A DNA stretch of 64,000 bases, taken from contig OZ018412.1 in the NCBI GenBank assembly GCA_963969595.1, forward strand, positions 12,588,501 through 12,652,500, written 5' to 3'. The notes under the pieces are model-generated. The model was not told where the DNA came from. It ran no database searches and was given only the letters and a program-made list of their open reading frames with translations. A program made the translations under genes and the position numbers. The stretch is from Neckera pumila. Taxonomy: Eukaryota > Streptophyta > Bryopsida > Hypnales > Neckeraceae. Shown here in pieces: positions 1-10,388 of this stretch; positions within the stretch are counted from its first letter, which is position 1; each line of letters opens with the position of its first letter.

Positions 1-386
1 GCAATTTTCTTCTAGTGTATGCTTGAAGAAGTTAACTAAAAGATCCTATAGTTGAAATGTTGGATTTATCACATAAAAAATATAAATGAAAATTTTAGCC
101 TTTTTTGGATACAAGTATCAATTGATGCAGTTTTGGGCTTTAAACATTGTAGTTTTTAGGAGTTAATCAATGGAACAAAGAAAAATGTCCTGGAGTGATT
201 GCAAGAGAGACCAGTTCTTTTTCTATCACATTTAGAGGATAGATTTGTCATGGGTGGTTGCAAGAATGACCAACCTATTTTTGCAACGTTTCTCACAACA
301 CTCATTTTTTTTCCGGGAATACTGTATAATTAGAAAAATAATTTTTTAAAAATGTGAAAAATATGTTTAGTGCATAAGCCATTAGA
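1..386. other. AT-rich DNA, no gene seen
   Basis: No coding pattern, RNA gene or clear repeat end is visible on either strand. The sequence is AT-rich with poly-A and poly-T runs, like most intergenic DNA in this window. Confidence 0.6.
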
Positions 387-990
387 GAAAATCTAAGGCT
401 ATGGGAGGGCTACTCCATATTGACCTACCAAGCTATTAACAAGTTGGTCTGACACTCCTCAAAAAACGCCAAAGTGAACGGTTAGCTTGGGTGAATCTCG
501 CAAAAATAGTGAGGCCATGACTGTTTTCGAGACTTAAAGAAATAACTAGTTTAATTTCATATACTTTTAGTTAAACATACAGACCACTATATCTATAGAT
601 TCTAACATTACACTTTGTTGAAGATTCTTACTGATTGCTTAATTGACAATGGTTTCAATTACATCAAGTTAAATGCAATCAAGCCACAAAATTTGACTTA
701 GTTGGATTTAATTTGACTTCAATTGTTCAATTTGCCAAAAAATTAAGTGGCTTAATTTTTTGACCCTAACTTAAATTATATAAAAAAACAGGGTTACAGT
801 GCATTAAAGTGCCTTAACCTTGGTTTTTTAATTCTTCAAAATCAATTTTCGAGCCATTGCCAAGCATCCAAAACCGCAAGTTCTTGACAGGAATAGGGGA
901 AAAATCATTTTTTTGGCCCCCAAAAATCCATTCTGCAGGGTCCTTGGAGGGGTGTGGAGCAGCCCTCTAAAGGCTTCGTTTTTCTTCTCA
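387..990. mobile_element. MITE family M1, copy a, with internal insertion
   Basis: The left end reads CATTAGAGAAAATCTAAGGC, then a GGGAGGGCTACTCC motif and the paired CCAAGCT half. The right end (about 850-990) carries the CCCCCAAAAA and GGAGCAGCCCTCTAAAGGC blocks shared with copies d to g further along the window. Other full copies are about 340 bp. This one is about 600 bp because roughly 540-830 holds AT-rich DNA absent from the others. The right end is diverged, so that boundary is approximate. It is non-coding and non-autonomous. Confidence 0.55.
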
Positions 991-1174
991 TGCTTTAAAA
1001 GGAAGGTACACTAGGAAGGAAAAGCATAAAAAAAATTTCGGCATAGGAGAACTAAAAAATCTCATGAAGAGAGTAGAATCTCAAGAAAATAGGTACTTCG
1101 ATGATTTAAAATAGGAAAGTAAATTTTAAGAAAAAACAAAAATTGAACATTTGGGATAACTTTAAAATAAAGAT

Positions 1175-1959
1175 ATTTCACCAAAAAAATGGTCTTAAAA
1201 CCATCCTCAATGTTCAAAAATGTGCATGCAAAAGAGCCCTATTAGCACACATAAAGGAGGACATAAAAGAAAATACTTAAATTTTCTTTATTAGAAACAT
1301 GACTTCTTTAAACCATAGAAATTTTAGCCCTAGATCATAAATCTGGATACTCTCCAATACTAAAATCCCTAAACCGCAAAATGTGACAAATTAGCTAAAC
1401 TGAAACTTAAGTATAAAATGATTCTTAGAAATTTCTAAAAAAGATAAGGGATCCAATAACTCTCAAGTAAGCCATCTTTCATAAAAATTTTACATTAATT
1501 GGATTCATGCTTCAAAAGTTATAAAAGTTATAGCCAATGACAACTTTGTTACATAAATTGTGACGCAAAATAGTATCGTTTTTTCTTGCAATCACCCTCA
1601 TATGCAATAACTTTTGAAGCATGAACCTGATGTATTTGATACTTTTATTGGAGATGTTTGTTTAAATTATAATTATATTTTTTTAGAAATAAAATAATCA
1701 TTTTATATTTAAAATCCAAATTTGCTAATTTGTCACATCTTGAGGTTTAGGGATTTTTAGTGATTGGGAGTATCCAAAATTAATGATCTAGAAACCAAAA
1801 ACTTGAGGCCTTTGTTTATAGTAGACATATTCATTCCTTCTAAAGGGCATGTAAAAGTAGATTATCTTATATCCTCTATGTTCGCACAAATAGGTCTTCT
1901 AAGGTGCTTTTTTGAACACTGAAGATGGTTTCGAGCTCATTCTTCTGTTTTGGTGAAAT
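1175..1959. repeat. Diverged fold-back (inverted) repeat
   Basis: The two ends face each other: ATTTCACC near 1176 pairs with TGGTGAAAT at 1951-1959. Matching inward are the blocks around ATGTTCAAAAATGTGCATG and its reverse, the phrase 'CCCTAAACC...TGTGACAAATTAG', and GAAGCATGAA near the centre (about 1570). Arms are near 370 bp with many differences. Half-copies of the right arm recur at 44985-45440 and 63375-63587, which suggests a dispersed fold-back element. No gene is seen inside. Confidence 0.55.
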
Positions 1960-1989
1960 CTTATTACCATGAAATGCTTACAAACACTA

Positions 1990-2896
1990 TAAGAAATCCG
2001 CATTTTAGGTGACAAGCCTCGGGGGGGGGGGAGGGGGGCACTACATACTATGTTTAGACATCACGTGCAACCAAGCCCTTATTCTACAGGGGCTATGTAG
2101 GTACATTTTGTGAATATATACATGGCTATCTTTACCTAGTTTTCTAAATTTGCCTTATTTTATCTACCCTATCTTTCATTTTAAAAATTTTATTGTGTTA
2201 ATTTTATGTACCAAGTTTTTTTTATAACTAAAGAACAGCTACAAGTTTTTCACCAACACTTATAAGATCAAGAGAAAAATTATTATAAGCATTTGTGCAA
2301 ACACGTGATTTTATACCATAGTAAACAAGTGCAACATTTGGAAAGGAAGGCCAAGTAAGCACACTTTTGGGAACAAAATCACATTCAGAAACACATTCAA
2401 ACTGTAGATAATCCCCAAAGCATAGACAACGTAAAACACCAAAAAACCAGGAATATACACAAACCAAGTACAAAAGAATAGTCATGTGAATGTCTAGGTA
2501 AGAGTCACATATGCACAAATGCACAAATGCAACGCATGTGTTCACAAACACAGCATAATACACCAAAAGGAAGTCCACAAAATGAGGTTGCACCAAAAAA
2601 GGTGAAGTAGTATCGATCTAAATCCAGTAGGAAAAAGTCTGCCTAGAGAAGTCGTAAAACTAAGTGCAAAACTTCATAGCAATCCTACATCAGCAACCTC
2701 TGGAGTTCTTCACTCTGGATTTGGTGACGTAGTACAAAAAACCTGCACATTTTCAAAACATCACCACGATGAAACCACAAGAATAAACGCTAAACTGAAA
2801 TGAGAAATGCAAATACTTGTAGGAAATTGAAGGATTGAAGTTTAGGAGCTCACCTCAACGTAGAGCAGGGGTAATCCAAACGGTAGGAGAGAGGGC
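1990..2896. other. AT-rich DNA with a G-run, no gene supported
   Basis: It contains a guanine run near 2021-2036. A 122-codon open frame on the minus strand (2228-2596) has no recognisable motif, and its composition is that of AT-rich non-coding DNA, so I do not call it a gene. Confidence 0.5.
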
Positions 2897-3662
2897 CTAT
2901 CCATCTGCCTCCTCCACCTTGATTTCAAATTGCCAGCCGCTTTGAAGAATTCCTTGTAGCAAATGCAAGTCTGGAGCAGTCAGTGCGCCAAGTGAACTGG
3001 TCTGCAGCTTCTCCTGCACTTGAACGTCCAGCTTCCACGATTTGGTGAAGACAGCAAAGTTCTTGACAAAAGAACGGAGAACAAACTTAGCCTTCCAAGA
3101 CGGAGACATCTCCATACTTGCGATCTTCAGGTCAAATGTTGCAAGGCGCAGAGCTGCAAACTGCGATGCCAAATTTGCATACATGCGAGTCCCACTAGAA
3201 ACAGTTGCCACACTAGGCAGAAGACGCAACAGTGTGGTGTAATTAACATGCCAGCACTCAAAACGCACCCACTCAAAATGAGACTCATAAGAAAAATCCA
3301 GCAGAAACTCAAGTAGCGCATGACTAAGAACAATTTCCCTAGCCTATCCCATAATGTAGGTGCTGCGTAATCCTTGCAATACAATCTAATGCAACCAAAG
3401 TGGTCTGAATCCAAATGCACACACACAATATAAGATCACACAGCCCTGAAACTCTGCAGTAGAAATAAACTAGTGGTTCAGTACAAAGAAAGAGAAAGTC
3501 CAGCGCCTTCAACACAAAATTCGGGTAGAACAAAACCTAAAGTCACATAGCACAAGGAGGGGAGAACCGGATCCGCACTTGAGCGACTTGGGTATCTAAG
3601 AGCTCAAGGAATCTGTCACGATACTTGTAAAAGAAGCCAGGGTCTAGTGCCTTTTTCAATGA
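2897..3662 (-). pseudogene. Exon-like fragments of an unrecognised gene
   Basis: Two stretches read like real exons on the minus strand. The first, about 2897-3212, follows a good acceptor (TTCTGCCTAG) and encodes roughly 105 residues of balanced composition ending in EIKVEEADG and a TAG stop. The second, about 3543-3662, encodes a stretch including ALDPGFFYKYRDRFLELLD. The region between has an acceptor-like TTTCTACTGCAG near 3460. The second piece starts and ends at in-frame stops, so no continuous gene can be assembled. I do not recognise the family. It may be a captured gene fragment or the tail of a gene with more exons. The coding character is seen directly; the gene structure is inference. 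Confidence 0.35.
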
Positions 3663-3870
3663 TCAAAAGCTCAGCACTGTAGCGCAGCGCCCAGAAAATT
3701 TCACAGAACACTACTAGGTTCAAGTAAGGTTCCACAACATCAAAGAAAGAAGAAATCAGGTTCCCAAATATTTAAGCTCAGGCAAGGAAACAAAAGACGG
3801 CGCAATCATTGCCAAAAACCACCAAAAACCACTAAATTGAATCAAACAAATACCATCATACAAAAAACTA

Positions 3871-4062
3871 GTACCATCATCCCCCCAAAAGTACCATCAT
3901 CCCCCCAAAAGTACCATCATCCCCCCAAAAGTACCATCATCCCCCCAAAAGTACCATCATCCCCCCAAAAGTACCATCATCCCCCCAAAAGTACCATCAT
4001 CCCCCCAAAAGTACCATCATCCCCCCAAAAGTACCATCATCCCCCCAAAAGTACCATCATCC
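3871..4062. repeat. 20-bp minisatellite, about 9.6 copies
   Basis: The unit GTACCATCATCCCCCCAAAA repeats without any change from 3871 and ends in a partial unit GTACCATCATCC. Because 20 is not a multiple of 3, any reading frame across it cycles through three codon registers. The 77-codon open frame at 3837-4070 is therefore a by-product of the repeat and is not called as a gene. Confidence 0.95.
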
Positions 4063-4589
4063 TGAGCTAACAAGGGAGCATCATACCAAGCAAGCATCAT
4101 AAGAAAACAAAGCACGTGTAGGGACTTACGAGTGACGCCACCAAGGGAGTGCAGTAGCGGCAGAGGTAAGCTTGAGAATGTGCCCAGCTCATTCAATTCA
4201 ACTTAGAATGCTGCCGGAGGTAAGCTTGAGAATTGCAAAGCTCACAATGCTCCTATAATGCTGCCTCTCCCAATGTGCTCAGTTTTACTGAAATTTTTGG
4301 GGGAAGCTGAAGTGGCCCGATGACAACAAAATTTGAGTGATTGAGTGACTGTTGGGTATCTGGGAGTCTTCATGTCTCCTCAAAATCTTCCTATGATCTT
4401 GGAAGATCATTGAAAACTTGTCAATTTCAATTGGTTAATTTGCACATTGTTAAGTGAATTGGTAAGTTCATTGGAAAAAAATTATGTTACTATTAAGGGC
4501 CCCCCCAATGCCACAAGCTAAAAGAAATGAGTTCCCAAAGTTAAGATGTATTCAAAAAACCAGGTAGTCCAAATTTTTGTAAACCCTAT
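4063..4589. other. No gene seen
   Basis: Mixed-composition DNA. A short phrase (GCCGGAGGTAAGCTTGAGAAT and its near-copy CAGAGGTAAGCTTGAGAAT) occurs twice at about 4163 and 4213. Nothing coding is supported. Confidence 0.45.
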
Positions 4590-5085
4590 AGAAATTAGAC
4601 CAAAAAGAATGGGGTGCTAATGTTTAATACCCCACCCCCTAAACAAAATACGGTGGGCTTAGAACATAAACAAAAGGGGGGGCTAGTATTAATACCAGAA
4701 TCCACAAAATTGGGCATTTGGTGAAGCTTGGGACATAAAAAAAATGGGGTGCTAATGTTTAATACCCCACCCCCTAACAATCTAATGTACACTTGGGGTT
4801 TAAAAAAACATAGGGTTTAGGGTTAATACCTAAATCCACAATATGGGACATTTGACAAATGTTGGGACATAAAAAAATGGGGTGCTAATGTTTAATACCC
4901 TACCTCCTAAACAAAATACCGTTGGTAAGGGACATAAAAAAAATGGGGTGTTAATTTGAATATCCCAAATCTCTGCAAAAGAGAAATGGGGTTTTAGTGC
5001 AACAACTTCACCAAAACTGTGTAGTATTTGAAACTGGGACTTTAAAAAAAATGGGGTACGAATGTATAAAACACCACAATAGTGA
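4590..5085. repeat. Imperfect interspersed repeat of an ATGGGGTGCTAATG unit
   Basis: Five copies of a phrase close to ACATAAAAAAATGGGGTGCT, most followed by AATGTTTAATACCCCACCCC, lie at about 4605, 4735, 4867, 4931 and 5040. Spacer lengths vary and are filled with phrases such as CCACAAAATTGGGCATTTGG that also recur. It reads as a decayed tandem array. Minus-strand open frames across it repeat the phrase LNISTPFF, which is a result of the repeat rather than a protein. Confidence 0.7.
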
Positions 5086-5623
5086 AGGATGCATCTGGAC
5101 AAACTGATTCTACATACTTTGAATACGGATATGGTAAAGACGTCGTGGATGAGGAATCCTTTGCTGAACCTGGCCTGCTGTATATAATCATTCCAAATTT
5201 GGAACATTTGCCAAGCCAAAACAGTTTGTCTGCGCGCTGACAGCCAAGTTATTGTGCACAAGACATGAAAGATCAAATTCAGTATAGTTGGGACATTCCC
5301 AAGCCCAATCCTGCTACTGCGCTGCATTGTTAGACACGTAGTCATTCAAATTCTCCGCATCACCCCTATCCAAGCTATAAATTTGATTTTCCTCATTATA
5401 AGTCAAAGTGACATTAGTAATGACCGACTCAAGACTTATCCATTTAGAGTCCGCCAAATACTACTTAAATTTGTACTGACCCAATACTCTTGCATAATAA
5501 TGCAGGATGACTTGCACAGTCGAAATTGGTATACCCTTTTTGCCTTAACTTTTGTCACGGTTGGCAATGTCAACAAGTTGCTTTAAGGATCCCTAAGAGT
5601 TTCCTCCAGCTCGCCTTTGCATT
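5086..5623. other. Flank of the transposase pseudogene, no gene supported
   Basis: Open frames occur on both strands but none has recognisable motifs or splice structure. This stretch may include the untranslated end of the minus-strand transposase-like pseudogene. That is inference, because no terminal inverted repeat was found here. Confidence 0.35.
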
Positions 5624-7085
5624 TTATGAATGTGCCCAATCCACTAGATCTCCTCGTCCACACCTTCCAAAGTTAATGCGGTCCTCCCTGATTTGCCTAA
5701 TCGAGACCTTCCCCGCTTTTTTGATGCACTTACGGTGGATGGCCTTGTAATTGAGGAGCTCTACACAAAAAACACTCCCACGTCCGAAGCAATCCCAACA
5801 AAGCATGTGTTCAAGCACTAAGCCGCATTCAAATAATCCTCACTATTATTGAAGTACAAGGATTTCTTCACATGGGTAAGTCTATCCTTGGACAGGAATG
5901 GGTTACCATTCAACTGCCCGACCAATGTAGACTTAAAAATCCGATTTCCATCAAACTCGACAAAAGGCTCAACTTTAGCTGGAGTTGGTCTATCATAAAC
6001 TTGGTCTTCATGGTTGCTTAACATTTTTGAAATGATGTCACACGTTTCACTCTCCACAATTGTGAGAGGTGGCATTCCATCATCCAACAACTCCTCTTCC
6101 ATATCAGTTGGCAATGGAGGCTCAAGCTCATTCAATTCAGCCCTTCGCTGCATCTCCTACTCTTTCTCACGGATATCTTCACACAATGCCTCCATGTCGC
6201 CATCCTCTCCACAAATTGGTTTGTTACTTGCAGCAAACAAAAATAAGTGTGTGTCTGCACGTTCCAAAATCCAAGGTCTGTCAAACCACAGCTTATTTTT
6301 TGCTACAGCTTGTGGACTGGGCGCCATGTTTAATGAATTTATCATCTTCTACGCCTCCCTGAGCCCTTTTTTTAAGGCTTTCATGACCTCCTCATTACTT
6401 GAGACAGCACTATAGTTGCCCAGATCTGGTTCAACTTTGGCTTCTTGAAGCTTGTGTAGTTTAGTCCAAATGTTAGTCATTTTGTTGTGCGCCCTCCCAA
6501 ATTTGATGCCGTTCTCTCCATATTCAATCTACGACAAACGATTCACAGTGTTTGCAGCACCCAATAATTCCTGGAAGTTGTAAGCCTTCTCCATTCCTAC
6601 CATGCCCCCTATCTTGGAGAAAAACACCTCACATGAGTCACTACCTGCAAAGCCAAGTGAGGATATTTATCACAAAAATGGCAAATTAGCAAGACAATGA
6701 AATGACAAGAGAGTTGGATATCCAAAAAACACTGTTGGCTCACAAAGTGTAATTTGGGATTTGCAACTTCTGTATTCCCTAGTACACTATGATTCCCGTG
6801 CTTCATCCATAGTTTCCATAGTCTGAAAAAGAAAGACACTTTAGCTACCTTCACAATCTGCAAGCACAAGTCATGACGTGGGGAAAGAAAAATGTCTATG
6901 TAGTCAGCACATATCTCAAGATACATCTTAGTTCCTAGAATGCGCTCATGGTGCAAAGCTGTGGACAAACGGAGGGAGCGCAAGCACTCACGGACTTTCT
7001 GAGAACACAACCTTTGTGCGCTAGCCTAGTTTTGCGGATCCTTTCTATTGTAATCCTCCTGTAATAAGCCATGTTGATCTACTGT
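5624..7085 (-). pseudogene. Transposase-like pseudogene, C-terminal half
   Basis: This is the downstream part of the gene that starts at 13114; the two halves are separated by the 7086-10388 insertion. Reading down from 7085, the frame runs DQHGLLQEDYN, meets a TAG at 7026-7028 where QNWASAQR would be expected (tryptophan to stop), and continues RLCSQKVRECL and SPRHDLCL. Near 6650 an acceptor-like CTTGGCTTTGCAG precedes an exon reading GSDSCEVFFSKIGG and then KAYNFQELLGAANTVNRL, with a further TAG. Later pieces (6157-6345 and 5818-6153) read as acidic, coding-like segments broken by stops. At least three in-frame stops make it non-functional. The family is not certain; see the N-terminal half. 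Confidence 0.6.
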
Positions 7086-7354
7086 TGCAACCAGACTTTT
7101 TGGTTTTCCTTTGCTTACCTAAAAGTTGGAATGGAAACAAGTAATTAGGATTCGGATCTTGCTAGGAGGCAGAAGAAGACTGAAGATAGACAAAACTAAT
7201 CCAGTCAGGGGTAGACTGGATCTGATCCGGTTAGAGTATTAGTACTCAGGAGCGGAATCATATCCGGAACTTATCTCGGATCGGATTAGGGTTGGATTGG
7301 ATTGCTATGAATCGAACCAGAAAAGGTCATGATGATCAGTCAGGGATCTTGGGA

Positions 7355-7363
7355 CTATATAAA
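7355..7363 (+). promoter_or_regulatory. TATA box of the inserted gene
   Basis: The motif CTATATAAAGG lies in GGGACTATATAAAGGCTGG, a textbook plant TATA context. It is about 450 bp upstream of the ATG at 7815, which leaves room for a long leader or a leader intron. Confidence 0.55.
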
Positions 7364-7814
7364 GGCTGGTCGTCCCCCTTTTCACACCTTTACTTCCCTT
7401 GAGTTTTGGAGCTAACCTTAAGCGCTTTAATGCCTTCGTCTGCGCCAAAGCCGTTGTGTGAGTGTAAACTTCAGGCCGGGTATGTCAGAGTGCAGGAGAG
7501 GTCAAACTTGTGTGGGCTGTAGGTTTTGTGTTGTCTTTCGGTTGAGATTGGACAAGAGGAAGTGAGGAACGGGACGTGGGGCTAGGAAAAAGTGAGGTAG
7601 CGACTGGGAAGGGTCCAATTAGCAGTTTGTGTCCATGCCTCAGCTTTGTAAGAACAGACCAGGATCGCCTAGTTCCTCCTTTGAGATTAAGCTCCAAAAA
7701 GTAGTTCCGGTCATCCCTTCCGAGGAACCGGCCAGGACCGAGCTCATAGAGGATCTCAATACAATGAATTGTCTAGTGTTGATGGATAAACCCTAGAGGT
7801 TTAGGGAGGAGCGG

Positions 7815-8852
7815 ATGGTAGGAGAGCTCAAGAGGAAGCTGTCAAATCAGTTCGACAACACTGTCCGGGGGAGCCCAACCAAGTGGAAAAAAGAGAGGTG
7901 GAGGGAAGTCTACAACTTCCAGATAGGAGGTTCCGTTATGGCGGGACAAAGGGCTGAGTTCATCCATGACAAGTTTCATGGAGAACCGAGCAGCAAAGAC
8001 GGATACGCGGTCGTGGATTGCAAAAGCGACCAGCATCTCCGCCTTCTCCAGTTCCTGGTTTTGATCATCCACCCGGAGAAGCCAACGAGGGTGACGATGA
8101 CCATTGGCAACACCATTTTGGGGGCCCTGAGCGGGGAACGGAAGGTGAACTGGGCCCGGATCTTTTGCGATCTAGTGTCCCAGCTTGTGACAAGGGTTCA
8201 AAAGAGTAGGGCCACTTTTTTGAGTCCCTATTTCTTTCACCTCTACCAATACAACCAACTCCTCAAGGACATAGAGAAGAAGATGTGGAACATTCAGGAA
8301 TCTATCCTGAAGTATGGGGAGTTGGGTTCAGATGACGAAGTGGAGGATGTAACCGGATCCAAACCCGAGACGGAAGAGGAAGATGAGGAGGAGCACCTTA
8401 GGACAAGGAAGCGGATGAAGATGACACCTCCTCATAAGAGAGGAATCCCTCTTACCAACTGGTCAACTCCAGAACAAGGACCGGAAATGGAGATACCGGA
8501 GGCTGAAGACCCGAATGATCCGTTCAATCAGCTCACCGTTATTCTTCGTGGGATACGAGCGGATTGGGAGATCAAGAGGAGACCCTCGATTGGAGAGCTG
8601 GTAGGTGCGTCGGGAGATAGCAAGCTACAGGGTAAGGTAGCACAGTACATCTCCAATCCAAATGAGCATCGGAAGCAAGAGGTGAAAATTTGTCGGCTTC
8701 AAGAGGAAGTCGACACTTTGAAGGCAAAGATAGTCGCCTTCAAAGAAGACAAGACCGTAGTCAAGGAAATGGCGGACGCAACCCGGATGGTGGTCGAGAT
8801 GGTAAAGGAAACCCTTGGAGAGTCCAGATCCGCCACTGTCAAGGTGGAGTGA
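7815..8852 (+). CDS. Hypothetical transposon-borne protein, 345 aa
   Basis: An open frame of 345 codons begins MVGELKRKLSNQ and ends SATVKVE. Residues 20-150 are hydrophobic and aromatic-rich (KERWREVYNFQ, VNWARIFCDLV, FLSPYFFHLYQ), resembling the putative plant transposon protein domain sometimes seen in gag-like retroelement proteins; this is a memory-based match. An acidic stretch follows (about 180-195, rich in E and D), then a basic KRMKM segment. The C-terminal 60 residues (EVKICRLQEEVDTLKAKI...) have a heptad pattern that suggests a coiled coil. It lies inside the 3.3-kb insertion behind a TATA box. Open reading without stops, unlike its host pseudogene, suggests it arrived later. Downstream DNA to about 9175 still looks coding-like on the plus strand but has stops. 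The function is unknown. Confidence 0.5.
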   Translation: MVGELKRKLSNQFDNTVRGSPTKWKKERWREVYNFQIGGSVMAGQRAEFIHDKFHGEPSSKDGYAVVDCKSDQHLRLLQFLVLIIHPEKPTRVTMTIGNTILGALSGERKVNWARIFCDLVSQLVTRVQKSRATFLSPYFFHLYQYNQLLKDIEKKMWNIQESILKYGELGSDDEVEDVTGSKPETEEEDEEEHLRTRKRMKMTPPHKRGIPLTNWSTPEQGPEMEIPEAEDPNDPFNQLTVILRGIRADWEIKRRPSIGELVGASGDSKLQGKVAQYISNPNEHRKQEVKICRLQEEVDTLKAKIVAFKEDKTVVKEMADATRMVVEMVKETLGESRSATVKVE

Positions 8853-10388
8853 TTTGACAAAGGAGTACATGAGGAGAAGAAAGTATCCAGTTCCCAGATA
8901 GTTTGGATCTTGACCGATTTTACCGATCGGGTTGAAGCGGCAATGGTGGCGGCCAGGGAGGTAGCCAACCGGATGGACATCACCACCTGAAAGCTGAACG
9001 AGTCCATGTACTCCAGGGAGATCCAGCTTTCGGACCTCTCACTGTCGGATTTGTTCGCAATAGGAGGATCAAATCCAAGGGAGCCCAAGGATCGGACTCC
9101 TGCATGAGTCAAAAAAGAGTCAACGAAGGACTGGGCTTGGACAACCAATTCATTTAGATTCATCGCCAAGATCAAATCTTTCGGATCCCGCTACCTTAGA
9201 GTGGAGCAAGAATTTGACAGAAGTCTTCAACCAACTGCCCGTGGAACCCAAGAGTCCTACATTAGGTGGGGGAGTTGCAAAGTAGGTAGGTAGGAATGTA
9301 ATTTTTGTAAGATAGTCAAGACCGGATCGGATGTTGGTCCGGTCTGGCTGGTCAGGATTGGACGGAGAAGTTCTGCACGGATTTTCAGGGGCTTTTTTGC
9401 CTTTGTAAACTAAGTTGTATATAAGTTAGCCTCTACTTGGAAACTGCGAGTTTTTTTGCCCAAATTTTGTTTGTGTCTTTTCTTGGCCTCTTGTTATGTA
9501 TCTCTCCCATGTGTGGCAGGGTTAAGTGGTGAGGAGTTAGGAAGGCGCATGCTGATTTTGGTGTAATATCTTCCTTTGGTTTTCCCTTTTTTGATCTTAT
9601 GTGCAAGTGAGCGGGTTGTGAAAGAGTTGGGAGTGGATTTCAGTTCCTCAACATTTCTAAGGTTTAGGTTTTCGGGTGAGACAGCCGTTGTTAGGCTAGG
9701 CGGATTGGAAGGGATTCCTTAGTTGCACTAAAACTCCTGGATGGAAAATCCGGTTGAGTGTCCGATCTCCTGAGAGATCTCATTGCCCTAGTTGGTAAAC
9801 GGAAGAACTTAAATCGATGTTGGAATGGACAGGTATATTTGTAACCGCCTGACTTTGTACAGACGGAACCTGACGCTAAGGTTGTTGTAGTCTGAGAGAA
9901 TTGTACGGGGGGTCTTTGTATGATTGGTGATCCGAATAGTTCTCTAGGTTGCTGTGAAGGATCAAACCGGATCCAAATTAGTGTAGGAGATTGGAGAGTA
10001 GAAAAGTGGATCTTCAGCCACTATAAGTCACGGAAAGAGTGGCGGGCCTGCCACTCTCAAAAGCAAGCGGCGAACCCTCTGATGGTGAAACAGAGGTAAA
10101 ATTAAACCGAATGAGAGTAAGAATGAATAGGAGTTGATCAGACCGGGTTGGATAGTTGGCCAGATTGGGAATGGAGAAGAGGGTCTGATTGTAGTTTTTG
10201 GTGTTGTTGTGTTTTCGGTTGTGGTATTAGGACCGGAAGAGGAAATATAGATACTGACTGAGCTTAGATACCAAATAAGGCTAAATACTTTACAAAATCT
10301 CGCGGGTTCGATCTTTAGAGTCATTTTGTTATACTGTAGAGTGGTTTTTGGTAGTATAACTGAAAATTTGCTTGCGTTGTGCTGCGAC

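Larger units (their letters stand above)
7086..10388. mobile_element. 3.3-kb insertion inside the transposase pseudogene
   Basis: The insertion is bounded by a perfect 9-bp direct repeat ATCTACTGT (7077-7085 and 10389-10397). Removing it and one repeat copy joins the minus-strand frame FNRFTVD directly to QHGLLQED with no shift, which is strong evidence of a clean insertion. A 9-bp duplication fits Mutator-like elements. However, the ends (TGCAACCAGAC at the left, GTGCTGCGAC at the right) show no clear inverted repeat, and I found no LTR pair, poly-A tail or transposase. The class is therefore unresolved. It carries a TATA-driven plus-strand gene, and the rest (8853-10388) has many GGATCGGAT- and CCGGATC-type phrases but no intact coding. 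Confidence 0.75.

Noticed and set aside
3871..4062. CRISPR array
   Set aside because: Units are directly adjacent with no unique spacers, and the genome is eukaryotic.
3837..4070. A 77-aa proline-rich repetitive protein
   Set aside because: It is produced by the 20-bp minisatellite cycling through three frames. No promoter or conserved flank.
10285..10325. tRNA or SINE promoter (GCGGGTTCGATC resembles a B box)
   Set aside because: No matching A box, cloverleaf or poly-A/T tail nearby.
7086..10388. LTR retrotransposon (ends TG...CA when shifted by one base)
   Set aside because: No repeated LTR pair, primer-binding site or pol was found, and an 8-9-bp target duplication is too long for LTR elements.
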